DNA of 64,000 nt from JAAXVQ01 sp964604705 (lineage in GTDB: Bacteria > Oederibacteriota > JAAXVQ01), in contig CAZSAP010000003.1 of assembly GCA_964604705.1 (NCBI GenBank), positions 186,001 to 250,000 of the forward strand, in the 5' to 3' direction. Under the pieces are notes generated by a model. That model worked only from the letters and a program-made list of their open reading frames with translations. It made no database searches and was not told the DNA's origin. Each line of letters starts with the position of its first letter. The stretch's first letter is position 1. Made by a program: the position numbers and the translations under genes. This document shows, piece after piece, positions 31,823 through 40,546 of this stretch.

Positions 31823-32593
31823 TTAAAACCAGAGAATAAAATACCCGGCCAGACTGCCGGTACGTAAGGATAGTTCCGAGAGATTTTGTGGATTGGAAAA
31901 CTGGGCCCAGCCCACATCGTAGACAATGGAAATGTTCCAATGCCGCGGATCATGATAATCCATGCGCAAGGTGCCATGCCAGCGCGCGGCTTGGGCCGTG
32001 GATTCAACATAGTATAAGTTGTAAGCATCTTGAATGGAGGTATACCCGTTGTGGTAGAGTTCCACCTTGGCTCCGGGCGCATACCCGCCGCCCAATAAGA
32101 GTCTGAGTGATTCATCCTGGAAAAGTGCGACGCGGGCAAACACTTCATCGGCCCAGAGACGATAGTTCAAGCGATTATGGTTGCCTTCGGTGTTGTAAAA
32201 ATAATTTTGCACCGACTGGTCCGTATGCGCCACCCCGACTTGCCCCCAGCGATGTTCATACCCCGCTTCAACCGACACATGCTGTTGCGCAGTAGCGAAA
32301 TAATCATCGTCTTTCAGGTTAAATCCCGGTTCTGTGCCTTTCCACTCGCCGCTGGAACGCCAATCGCTGGACCCGCCGGAACACTCCCCAAACCAGCCGT
32401 TGGAACGAAACGAGACCACGCCGCGCGGCAAGGTACCTTGCACCAGGGTCAACAAATGAATGCCATTGAGGTCGCGCGTGTATGCCTGCACCGTAAAATA
32501 CTCCATGCCGATGCCACCGTCGATCTCGGCCCACGCCGCTCCGGTACACAAAACACAAACCGCCATCAGCAGTCCACTCCAACCACGACGCAT
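31823..32593 (-). CDS. Predicted outer-membrane beta-barrel protein (tandem paralogue 1)
   Basis: 256 aa with signal peptide MRRGWSGLLMAVCVLCTGAAWA. The mature region shows barrel-like strands and ends YFILWF with a terminal Phe. It is a diverged paralogue of the protein downstream (29-base gap), so the pair arose by tandem duplication. Shared features include the N-terminal FTVQAYTRDLNGIHLLT-type strand, a W-rich early loop, and an N-P-x-x-L/E motif near the C-terminus. It begins 43 bases from the left arm of the long hairpin that follows dprA. Confidence 0.65.
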   Translation of the reverse strand: MRRGWSGLLMAVCVLCTGAAWAEIDGGIGMEYFTVQAYTRDLNGIHLLTLVQGTLPRGVVSFRSNGWFGECSGGSSDWRSSGEWKGTEPGFNLKDDDYFATAQQHVSVEAGYEHRWGQVGVAHTDQSVQNYFYNTEGNHNRLNYRLWADEVFARVALFQDESLRLLLGGGYAPGAKVELYHNGYTSIQDAYNLYYVESTAQAARWHGTLRMDYHDPRHWNISIVYDVGWAQFSNPQNLSELSLRTGSLAGYFILWF

Positions 32594-32636
32594 ACGAACT
32601 CCTTATAATCAAATGATCATTATTTTAATACCACAC

Positions 32637-32799
32637 ATAGGTGAAGGTGAGTTGTTTTTCCTCGCGCACGTACCCAGCCCACCCTTTAAATCGGTTACTC
32701 GTTTTCGTAATAATTTGCCGTGTTAGGCAAATTTGCAGAAAACGAGTCCGATAGAGATGGCCTTACGGGTGCGAGGAAAAACAACTCACCTTCACCTAT
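32637..32799. repeat. Long hairpin element A, after dprA
   Basis: A 163-base element with a perfect 29-bp outer stem (32637-32665 with 32771-32799). Inside are a 5-bp helper (32690-32694 with 32748-32752), a perfect 10-bp stem ACTCGTTTTC/GAAAACGAGT (32697-32706 with 32738-32747) and an 8-bp tip stem AATTTGCC/GGCAAATT with a 6-base loop. The right arm begins at the last base of the dprA stop codon. No target-site duplication is visible. It resembles element B at 55871-56047 in architecture. Confidence 0.9.
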
Positions 32800-33908
32800 T
32801 AGTTCTCATTCCAGGTATAGTATCCCCCCGGTGCCGGGTGGACCCAGCCTTTAAGCTCCAAGTGCAGCAACTCGTTGAGCAATTGCGATACCGGCTGGTT
32901 GACTTCGGCTGAGAGTTGATCCACATGCCGCGCACCGGAAACCAGGGCCTGATAAATCTGCTGCTGCTGCGGTGTCAACTCCGGCAACGGTGATTCGGAC
33001 GGCAAGGCCTCCGGCCGAACTCCCGCCAACTCCGCATCCAAGGCCAATTCTTCCAAAATATCGTTGATGCCCATGACCAACTTGGCGCCTTCTTGGATCA
33101 AGGCATTGGTTCCCTGCGAAGTAAGTACATCGTAGCGTCCCGGCAGGGCAAACACTTCGCGCCCTTGTTCCAAGGCCCAGCGTGCGGTAATCAAGGCTCC
33201 GGATTGCGCGCCGGCCTCCACCACCAACACCCCTTGGGCCAAACCGCTGATCAGCCGATTGCGCCTGGGAAAATTTTCTTTCAGCGGAGCCACGCCGAGC
33301 GGAAATTCCGAGACCACGGCACCCGACTGAACAATTCGGTCATGCAAGTCGCGATGATCCTCGGGATACACCCGATCCAAGCCATGCGCCAAGACGGCCA
33401 CGGTCCGCCCTCCGGCCTCCACCACCGCCTGATGCGCACACGCATCAATGCCGTACGCCAAGCCCGAAACCACAGTGAATCCCCGCTCCACCAGCTCGCG
33501 ACTGAATTTCGCGGCTGCCTCCACACCGTACCGGCTGGGCTTGCGACACCCCACCACAGCCATGGCCTTCTCATCGTCTTTGGTCAACGTCCCCCGCACA
33601 TACAGCACCGGCGGCGGGGCCGGCACTTCGCGCAGCAACGAAGGGTACTGGGCATCTTCCAACGTCACCATACGGCAGTTGACCAACCCACAACGCTTCC
33701 ACTCGTCATCCACACAGCGCGGCCAATCCAATGATTTCAAACGCTCCGCGGTTTCCAAGGTGAGCTTGGCCTGCTCCACGAGCGCGGTCACCGGCTGGGC
33801 AAATGCCTGCTCCGGCGAGCCGAACGCTTCGGCCAAACGGTGCGCCCGCACCGGGCCAATGCCCTGCACCAAGTTTAATCCTATCCAACCGTACGCGGGA
33901 GTGATCAT
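32799..33908 (-). CDS. dprA: DNA-processing protein DprA (Smf)
   Basis: 369 aa. DprA loads RecA onto incoming single-stranded DNA during natural transformation. The N-terminal HhH-like region (1-75) is followed by a Rossmann-like domain with YVRGTL, VGCRKPSRYG, GLAYGIDACAHQAV, VLAHGLDRVYPEDH, NRLISGLA and GALITARWALEQGREVFALPG, and a C-terminal winged-helix domain (about 300-369). It begins 6 bases after the FtsA-like gene and is the last gene of the long operon starting at 43922. A 163-base hairpin follows directly. Confidence 0.95.
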   Translation of the reverse strand: MITPAYGWIGLNLVQGIGPVRAHRLAEAFGSPEQAFAQPVTALVEQAKLTLETAERLKSLDWPRCVDDEWKRCGLVNCRMVTLEDAQYPSLLREVPAPPPVLYVRGTLTKDDEKAMAVVGCRKPSRYGVEAAAKFSRELVERGFTVVSGLAYGIDACAHQAVVEAGGRTVAVLAHGLDRVYPEDHRDLHDRIVQSGAVVSEFPLGVAPLKENFPRRNRLISGLAQGVLVVEAGAQSGALITARWALEQGREVFALPGRYDVLTSQGTNALIQEGAKLVMGINDILEELALDAELAGVRPEALPSESPLPELTPQQQQIYQALVSGARHVDQLSAEVNQPVSQLLNELLHLELKGWVHPAPGGYYTWNEN

Positions 33909-33914
33909 GATCGT

Positions 33915-36050
33915 CTAGGCAAACGCAACTGTGATTTTAGCGCCGTCGCGCAGAGGCGTGGTGAACGCAGCCGGGTGCCCGTCCACGTTCAGGGTCAAGG
34001 TTGCACCTGGTTTGGGAGGAACCAAGGCCAGACCGTCCAAGGCTTGGGAAAGAATGGGAATCTCGGTATCACGCCGCTCCACGGAGACCTCGGCGTTCTC
34101 AGGCAGCACATCGTTGAGCTGCACGGCCTGGCCGTTCACACACACGCGGCTCCCGCCGTAATCAAGCACCTTGGGCTGCCCGTTGACCCAGACCGTCATG
34201 CGCGTGGAGACGGCCAAGGTTCCCACCACATCTTGCACACGCACTGCGTGGGCGCGGGTCTTCCATTCAATGCGGTCTTCGGGACGTGGCCGATACTCCA
34301 AATCGATCGCGCGCCCATTGGCCGTCAAGGTAAGGCCTTTGTCTTCCAAACGTTTCACTTCACCGTTCACCCGCACTTGAAACGCCAGCGCCGCCTCTTT
34401 TTCTGCGAGCTCCGGGCATAGGTCCAAAACAGAACGGCTCGAGACCCATTCCAAATCGGCTCGGTCGGGCAAGGGGATGTTCGGTGGCACGGGCACGCCC
34501 TTCATGGCCAACACCAGATCCAATTCCTCATTGCGCCCGTTGAGCGAACACCAGACCGGCCCAGCAGGTTTGGCCAAAGACTCGGGCATGAGCACCGCAT
34601 CCTCGCCATCGCTGGCTTCGACCAAGGTTAAGGCATCGCCTTCAATCAACAAGGACTCAAGTGTGGCCGGCTGATCGTTGATGTGCAGCACGGCCGGGAC
34701 CCCCGCGCGTCCGCGCGCCACCTGCAGCTTGCCCTGCAACGTGTAGGTCATGGCTTGACCCGGGCGTGCGTAGAGACGCTTGACTTCGTGCCCTGAAGAG
34801 ACCAACGCATCAAACACCGTGGAGGTCTCGTGCAAAGCCAGCAACTGCGCCGGATGACCGTTGACCTGCACATTGAAAAACGTCAACCCGCGCCCGCGCG
34901 AGGCCGCCAAGGCAATGCCCAGCGGAGTGACCGCCTCGATCCCGCATAAAACCCCGGTGGTGTCTTCCAAATCCAAAATCGTATCCGGTCCGCGCACGCC
35001 GACGCGGGTCGCATCCAAACCGAGTGCTTGGGAGAGCAGTGATCCCAAACCAGGGGTGGCGCTCCCCCCGCCCACCATGATCACGGCCTTGGGCGCGCCC
35101 CCGTTCAAGGTCAAAATCCGCTCGGCGATGGCCGAAGCGAGTTTTTGCACGGCCGGGGTCAAGGCTGCGCGCACCTCGTTGGCCGTATATTTCAATGTCT
35201 GTCCCAACAGCGTCTTAAATTCCAAAACATCATTGCCTGCGTTTTCCAAACGCCGTTTCAGCTGTTCGGCCTCGGGAAACTCGAGCAAATAATGATCACT
35301 TAAAAATTCCGTAATCTCATCCCCGGCCTCGGTGACCATGGCGTAGGCAAACACCGATCCGTCGCGTGTGACCGCGATGTCCGAGGTGCCGGCGCCAATG
35401 TCCACCAGCGCCAAATTCATGCGTCGCAAATCCCCAGGAATGGTGGCTTCCATGGCGGCAATCGGTTCCAAGGTAAGGGTCTCGGCCTGGAGTCCGGCGC
35501 GGCGCAACACGGCCAGCAACGAGTCCACCACATTGCGCGGCAAAAACGTGGCCAACACTTCCAGCGAAACGTCGCGCCCCTGATGTCCCAGCAAATCATC
35601 CATGCGCTGCTGATCCAACTGCATCCGCACCGGCGAATACCCAACGCAGTGAAGGGCGCTGCGATCTTGTCCGGGCTGCACCCGCACATAGGCTGCGCGG
35701 GCCGCAGTCAATTCAAGTTCCTGGATGTGTTCGCGGGTAATCTCGGTGAGAAAAGGAAAACGTCGGTTGGCCGTGGCAGACTCGGTGAGCAAGGCCCGGC
35801 CGGCCGCAGCCACGGCCGCTTGCGTAAGCGTCAGTCCGGTGGCCGCTTCCAACGCACGTTTCACCTGCGCGACCACCTCGGCCACAGCCTCGACTTTGTG
35901 GACTTGACCGTCCACCATGGCGCGATCCGGATGCTGAATGATGCTGGCGGCCAAAACCTTGAGTCCGCGCCCTTGGGGCACAGCCACCAGCCCCGCCACT
36001 TTCCGGGTGCCAATGTCCAACGCCAATAGGGGTTTTTCGTTCATGTTCAA
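33915..36050 (-). CDS. Enlarged FtsA/PilM-like actin-fold ATPase
   Basis: 711 aa, far longer than FtsA (about 420). Residues 5-400 form an actin/ASKHA fold: phosphate-1 LALDIGTRKVAGLVA, phosphate-2 LALVDIGAGTSDIAVTRDG, and adenosine motif VIMVGGGSATPGLGSLL, with an SHS2-type insertion between 90 and 195 as in FtsA and PilM. Residues 400-711 add repeated short beta units of the form V-x-V-N-G-x-P/A (QVNGHPAQL, HINDQPAT, TANGRAID, VWVNGQPK, CVNGQAVQ, NVDGHPAA), perhaps beta-grasp modules. I see no C-terminal amphipathic membrane helix. The start overlaps the cheC stop by 4 bases. A role at the septum or pole is inferred from the fold. Confidence 0.75.
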   Translation of the reverse strand: MNMNEKPLLALDIGTRKVAGLVAVPQGRGLKVLAASIIQHPDRAMVDGQVHKVEAVAEVVAQVKRALEAATGLTLTQAAVAAAGRALLTESATANRRFPFLTEITREHIQELELTAARAAYVRVQPGQDRSALHCVGYSPVRMQLDQQRMDDLLGHQGRDVSLEVLATFLPRNVVDSLLAVLRRAGLQAETLTLEPIAAMEATIPGDLRRMNLALVDIGAGTSDIAVTRDGSVFAYAMVTEAGDEITEFLSDHYLLEFPEAEQLKRRLENAGNDVLEFKTLLGQTLKYTANEVRAALTPAVQKLASAIAERILTLNGGAPKAVIMVGGGSATPGLGSLLSQALGLDATRVGVRGPDTILDLEDTTGVLCGIEAVTPLGIALAASRGRGLTFFNVQVNGHPAQLLALHETSTVFDALVSSGHEVKRLYARPGQAMTYTLQGKLQVARGRAGVPAVLHINDQPATLESLLIEGDALTLVEASDGEDAVLMPESLAKPAGPVWCSLNGRNEELDLVLAMKGVPVPPNIPLPDRADLEWVSSRSVLDLCPELAEKEAALAFQVRVNGEVKRLEDKGLTLTANGRAIDLEYRPRPEDRIEWKTRAHAVRVQDVVGTLAVSTRMTVWVNGQPKVLDYGGSRVCVNGQAVQLNDVLPENAEVSVERRDTEIPILSQALDGLALVPPKPGATLTLNVDGHPAAFTTPLRDGAKITVAFA

Positions 36051-36661
36051 TTTTTAGCTCGAATGGCTTTCAAAATTTGATCCAGTGAATTTTTCTCAGG
36101 GATCAGAAAGAAGTGGCCTTGAATAATCCGATTGGGTTCGGAGAACTGGGTCTCAATGCATAAGATCCGCACATCTTCAGGCATGCCCTTGGTAACCTCG
36201 GCCATGACCGCCTCACTCAAATCAAACACCAATTGCGGGACCGATTGCAATAGCATGAGTCCCAAAAACTCGGTTAGGGCATTGAGGTACGCGCCGGCCA
36301 AAATATTGCCCACTTCCTTAATGGCCGAATGCTCCAACGCCGTGAGAATCTGGCGCTCGTCCGCCTGTTGCTTGGTCAGCATGGTGGCCAGCTGTACGGC
36401 GCTGGTGCGAGGCAGAATCAACACAATCTTGGCCGAGATGTCCCCCAAGACATGCATGGTGACTCCGGCGATCAGGGCTTGCGGCCCGCCTAAAAGGTTG
36501 ATAATGTCCGTAACGGACAACAACAACACCTGCGGGACTTTAATAAATATTTTTTTCTCGATGAGTTGGGAAAGGGCCGTGGCCGCATGCCCGGCGCCAA
36601 TGTTGCCAACTTCCTTGATGGCATCCATCTGAACTTCATCCAGTTTCGGTGATTCAAACAC
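36047..36661 (-). CDS. cheC: CheC-family CheY-P phosphatase
   Basis: 204 aa. Two copies of the active-site helix are present: DAIKEVGNIGAGHAATAL (near 13-30) and SAIKEVGNILAGAYLNAL (near 111-128), each with the E-x-x-N pair that dephosphorylates CheY-P. Length equals that of CheC rather than the shorter CheX. It follows cheA by 17 bases and overlaps the FtsA-like gene by 4. No CheD, CheW, CheY, receptor or flagellar gene occurs in the window. Confidence 0.9.
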   Translation of the reverse strand: MFESPKLDEVQMDAIKEVGNIGAGHAATALSQLIEKKIFIKVPQVLLLSVTDIINLLGGPQALIAGVTMHVLGDISAKIVLILPRTSAVQLATMLTKQQADERQILTALEHSAIKEVGNILAGAYLNALTEFLGLMLLQSVPQLVFDLSEAVMAEVTKGMPEDVRILCIETQFSEPNRIIQGHFFLIPEKNSLDQILKAIRAKN

Positions 36662-36678
36662 GAATATTCCAAGACCCC

Positions 36679-38721
36679 CTATTGAAGCAGAGTGGGCACG
36701 TCCAAGACCAAAGCAATGCGCCCATCCCCAAGTATGGTTACTCCGGAAAAGCCTTTTACGCCTTTGAGCATGGTCCCAAGGGACTTAATGGCGATTTCCT
36801 GTTGCCCCAAAACCTCGTCCACCAAGAGGCCCACCCGCATTTCGCCCACTTCCGTCACCAGAACCGACGGTGCGGCCGCCTCGGCATCGTCCGCGACGAG
36901 CGTTTCTTCCGGTACATTCAAAACCTTTTGCAAACGCACAAGCGGAAGCACACTGTTACGGTAAAGCACCACTTCACGATGCTTGATGAACTTCACTTCG
37001 GTAGAGGCCAGCTCGAGCGTCTCCACCGTATTGATGACCGGAATCGAATAAATCTCCTTGCCCACGCGAATCAACAACGCCTGAATAATCGCCAACGTCA
37101 TGGGAAGTCGCAAGATGAACGTGCTGCCCGTCCCGAGGTGACTCTCAATGCGCAGGCTTCCGCCAAACGCCTCAATCTTCGTACGCACGGCATCCACACC
37201 TACGCCGCGGCCGCTGATCTCGGTGACCTCCTTGGCGGTGGTGACTCCAGGGAGCGAAATCATATTAACGGCTTCTTGCTCCGTCAGGCGTTCGGCATCG
37301 TCTTGACTGATCAACCCATGTTCCACGGCGACACGTCGGATGGCATCGGGATTGATTCCACGCCCGTCGTCTTGCACTTTGATAATCACATGATTTTTTT
37401 CCCGTGAGGCCGCCAAACGGATCAACCCCCGTTGCGACTTCCCGGAACGCAACCGCTGATCGGGCGTCTCAATGCCATGATCCACCGCATTGCGCAGCAA
37501 GTGGACCAACGGATCGTTGATCTCGTCAAGCACCGTACGATCCAGCTCAATGTCCTTGCCTTCCATGACCAGATCCAGTTCCTTGCCGTTGTCTTTGGCC
37601 AAATCCCGCACCATGCGCGGAAACCGGTTAAAAATGTGTTCCATGGGCACCATGCGCACTTCGGTGACTTCGTCTTGAAGTTCGTTGGTGACACGATCAA
37701 AATGCGCCAAGGCTTCTTTCAAATCTTTTAGATTGTATTGTTTTGAAATCTGCGAGAGGCGAATCTTGTTGATCACCAGTTCGCCTACCAGATTTTGCAA
37801 ATTGTCCAAGCGCTCAATGCTGACACGAATGCTTTGCACAGCTCGACTCTGTACGGTTTCACCTTTAATGCCCGCGACTTTTTCATCGTCTTTAACAACT
37901 GCCTCAATTTTAAGCTTGGCGACCGGCATGGCATGGCCGCAAAATCCCTGTATATCCTCGGGTTGAAGTTCTATAACTTCATACGATTCCAACTCGGCAA
38001 TCCCACGCAAGGATTTCCGCATCAATTCAGGATCCTTCTTGGACAACACAACCAAAGAAAAATCTCGATCAAACTGACCTTCCTGCAAGGCCTGGGCTTC
38101 GGGCTGGGTGGCAATGATCTCACCCATGTCCGAAAGTGCCTTAAACGCCATGAACGCACGCACACCTTTGAACGAGCATTCGGCATCCACGCGCACTTTA
38201 ACTCCAAAGGTAGAAAACCCTTCACCTTTTGAATTGGTTACAATTTCGTGCAGATGGTCCATCGTGGCCGCGTTGGAGGCCGGAGGCGCAGCGGCAGTGG
38301 GTCCCGAAGATAACGGCTTGGCCTCGGCCGGAGCCAGCGAATCATCGTTTTCCAATTGACGCAACCGACCCAAGAGCGGAGTCACATCCAGGTTTTTAGG
38401 CTCGGCGGAGGCAATCTCGTCCACCAGCATGGAGAGCATATCCAGGCATTGGAACAAAACATCGATCACTTCTCCGTCCACCGAAATGCCGGTGCTGCGA
38501 AAGCGTTCAAAAACATTTTCCATTTGATGGGTAAGTTCGGTAATCTGGTCAAATCCCATGGTCGCCGCCATGCCCTTGAGGGTGTGGGCGGTGCGAAAGA
38601 TTTCATTTAGGGATTTTGTGTCTGAGGGATTTTTCTCGAGAACCAGCAACATCTGGTTGAGTCCGTCCAAATGTTCCAATGATTCGCTGATGAAAATGTC
38701 TTTGTATTGCAGCGTATCCAT
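36679..38721 (-). CDS. cheA: Chemotaxis histidine kinase CheA
   Basis: 680 aa. P1/HPt at 1-105 with phosphorylatable H46 in TAHTLKGMAATMG; a linker; a P2-like segment (about 150-280); P3 dimerisation helices (near 315-375, SIRVSIERLDNLQNLVGELVI); P4 ATPase with N-box LLRNAVDHGIE, G1 DDGRGI, GRGVGVDAV and GTGSTFILRLP; and a P5/CheW-like domain to the C-terminus (from about 540). The ATG at 38721 is chosen because residues 1-60 then align with the lone HPt protein upstream. A 172-base gap separates them. It probably signals to an unlinked CheY. Confidence 0.93.
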   Translation of the reverse strand: MDTLQYKDIFISESLEHLDGLNQMLLVLEKNPSDTKSLNEIFRTAHTLKGMAATMGFDQITELTHQMENVFERFRSTGISVDGEVIDVLFQCLDMLSMLVDEIASAEPKNLDVTPLLGRLRQLENDDSLAPAEAKPLSSGPTAAAPPASNAATMDHLHEIVTNSKGEGFSTFGVKVRVDAECSFKGVRAFMAFKALSDMGEIIATQPEAQALQEGQFDRDFSLVVLSKKDPELMRKSLRGIAELESYEVIELQPEDIQGFCGHAMPVAKLKIEAVVKDDEKVAGIKGETVQSRAVQSIRVSIERLDNLQNLVGELVINKIRLSQISKQYNLKDLKEALAHFDRVTNELQDEVTEVRMVPMEHIFNRFPRMVRDLAKDNGKELDLVMEGKDIELDRTVLDEINDPLVHLLRNAVDHGIETPDQRLRSGKSQRGLIRLAASREKNHVIIKVQDDGRGINPDAIRRVAVEHGLISQDDAERLTEQEAVNMISLPGVTTAKEVTEISGRGVGVDAVRTKIEAFGGSLRIESHLGTGSTFILRLPMTLAIIQALLIRVGKEIYSIPVINTVETLELASTEVKFIKHREVVLYRNSVLPLVRLQKVLNVPEETLVADDAEAAAPSVLVTEVGEMRVGLLVDEVLGQQEIAIKSLGTMLKGVKGFSGVTILGDGRIALVLDVPTLLQ

Positions 38722-38893
38722 GGATGGGTCCCGTCCACTTCGAAGTTTATTGAAAACCATGGTAGCAGGAATTTTTTTCCTGTGCAACCTTCTTTTTATC
38801 AAGCCCTGTTATGGACCGAGGTCTATCCCTCCGAACCCTTCCGCGTTTAGGTTTCCCTGGCTGGGTAAAGACGCCCAAGCGTCCGCCGATCCC

Positions 38894-39271
38894 TCAATTG
38901 ACCAAAAGATTTAATTTTTGAATGAGGGGAAGCACATCTTGATGGGTCGCATTGGACGCGCTTAATTCATGCACCATCGAATACAACATATCCACGCATT
39001 GGAAAATAACATCAATCACGCTCTGCGGCACCGCCGTGTGCAAGGTCCGGTAACGATCAAACACCGTCTCCATCTGATGCGTCAGTTCCATGATGTCGTC
39101 GTACTCCATACTCGCGGCCATGCCCTTAAGCGTATGCAAGGCCCGAAACAGTTCATCCAAAGAACTTGGATCATCTGGTTTTTTTTCCAACGACAGCAAC
39201 AGGTGATTCAGACTGTCCAAGTAATCGATCGACTCGCTGATAAAAAGATCTTTGTATTCCGTGGTGTCCAT
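38894..39271 (-). CDS. Stand-alone HPt phosphotransfer protein, paralogue of CheA P1
   Basis: 125 aa, a single histidine phosphotransfer domain with H46 in ALHTLKGMAASME. It is strikingly similar to the first 110 residues of CheA just downstream (both start MDT-x-x-YKD-x-FISES and share KNP/KKP...SL-E-FR-HTLKGMAA and the FxCxDMLxxxV block), so it arose by duplication of the P1 domain. It has no kinase domain and must be phosphorylated by another protein, possibly CheA's partner regulators. TGGG(TTGAGT) precedes the ATG at 39271. The gap to cheA (172 bases) shows no gene. Confidence 0.8.
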   Translation of the reverse strand: MDTTEYKDLFISESIDYLDSLNHLLLSLEKKPDDPSSLDELFRALHTLKGMAASMEYDDIMELTHQMETVFDRYRTLHTAVPQSVIDVIFQCVDMLYSMVHELSASNATHQDVLPLIQKLNLLVN

Positions 39272-39328
39272 ACTCAACCCACCCCCTGGCCACAAACCAC
39301 TTGGTGGCAACCCGTTCCAGAGAAACCC

Positions 39329-40546
39329 TCACCCCACCTGCGCAAACAAGCACGTAAGATAACGGCTCTCCGGGATCTGTATTTTTTCCGGATGATCGGC
39401 ATCGGGGCCGAACTCCGCTCTCACCTTTAAGGTTCGGTTGGATTGGCGCAAACCTAAAATCGCTGTTTGCAAAAGATCTTTTCGGGCAATATGGTGGGAA
39501 CACGAACACGTGAGCAAATACCCGCCGGGTTGGATCAACGCGGCGGCCCGCCGATGCAATTCCCGGAGTCCGGACATGGCGCGTTCGCGATGTTCCCGGG
39601 ACCGGGTAAAGGCCGGTGGGTCCAAAATCACCAATTCGTACTTATCCCCACGGGCCACGGCCGCTTCCAAATAGTCAAACACCTTGGATTTATGGACCTG
39701 CAGCCGATCGGTCAGGCCATTGACCTGGGCATTGGCTCGGACGGTTTCCAGGGCATGGGCAGAACTGTCCACCGCATCGGCCCGTGACGCCCCAGCCTTC
39801 AGCGCCGAGAGGGCCAACCCGCCGGTATAACAAAAACAGTCCAAGACCGGCCCGGTAAACGTCCGGCTCTGCAAATACCTGCGGGCCGCACGCTGATCCA
39901 GATAAAAACCCGTTTTCTGACCGCCCACCACATCCACCCAAAACTTCAGGTCGCCTTCCTGAATGGTCACAGGTTCCGCATACGACGGATCCGGTTCGGA
40001 CGGAAACAACCACCCGCGTACAGGCAAAAGCCCTTCGCGCGTGCGACCAATCCCCTCCGAGCGCTCAAAGATGCCCCGCGGCTTCAGGTGTGAACGGATC
40101 CATTCCAGCAAGATGGGCTTGCGCGCTTCCATGCCCGCGGTTAGGCACTGCATCACCACGAGGTCCCCAAAACGATCGCACACAAATCCCGGCAACCCAT
40201 CGGCTTCGGACCAGACCACACGATACGCATTGGTCGGCAACACCAGCGTCTGACGCCGCGACCAGGCGCGATCCAGTTTCCGGTACAGCTCGGCTTGTTC
40301 GTTGGGCTCCCCGTCGAGGCCGCGCACTCCGGCTTCGGGTGAGTACAGCATTCTTAAGGCCAGCGTGATCTGAGGGTTGGCATAGGCAAATCCCAGCGTG
40401 GTTTGGGCCGCATCCACAACCCGCACCAGCTCGCCGGGTTGGGGACGCGGATGCCAGGACTTTACTTGGTTGGAAAAAATCCAGGGATATCCCTGCCGGA
40501 CCGCTTGCGCGGCCCGGCCTTGGATTTGAACGTTGGCAAGCGTCAC
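39329..40546 (-). CDS. RlmI-like class I rRNA (cytosine-C5) methyltransferase
   Basis: 405 aa. An N-terminal PUA domain (1-75, GYPWIFSNQVKSW) is followed by an EEHEE-type domain and a Rossmann methyltransferase domain with VLDCFCYTGGLALSALKAGA (SAM motif I) and ELVILDPPAFTRS (motif IV), then LLTCSCSHHI near the C-terminus. This is the layout of RlmI (23S rRNA m5C1962) and its homologues. The start is a GTG directly after the stop of the Pta/Ptb-like gene (TAAGTG). The catalytic Cys is probably within the TCSCS segment. Confidence 0.88.
   Translation of the reverse strand: MTLANVQIQGRAAQAVRQGYPWIFSNQVKSWHPRPQPGELVRVVDAAQTTLGFAYANPQITLALRMLYSPEAGVRGLDGEPNEQAELYRKLDRAWSRRQTLVLPTNAYRVVWSEADGLPGFVCDRFGDLVVMQCLTAGMEARKPILLEWIRSHLKPRGIFERSEGIGRTREGLLPVRGWLFPSEPDPSYAEPVTIQEGDLKFWVDVVGGQKTGFYLDQRAARRYLQSRTFTGPVLDCFCYTGGLALSALKAGASRADAVDSSAHALETVRANAQVNGLTDRLQVHKSKVFDYLEAAVARGDKYELVILDPPAFTRSREHRERAMSGLRELHRRAAALIQPGGYLLTCSCSHHIARKDLLQTAILGLRQSNRTLKVRAEFGPDADHPEKIQIPESRYLTCLFAQVG

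Noticed and set aside
32637..32799. Integron attC site or classic MITE
   Set aside because: No GTTRRRY core sites in the right place, no integrase nearby, no target duplication, and the outer arms differ from those of element B.
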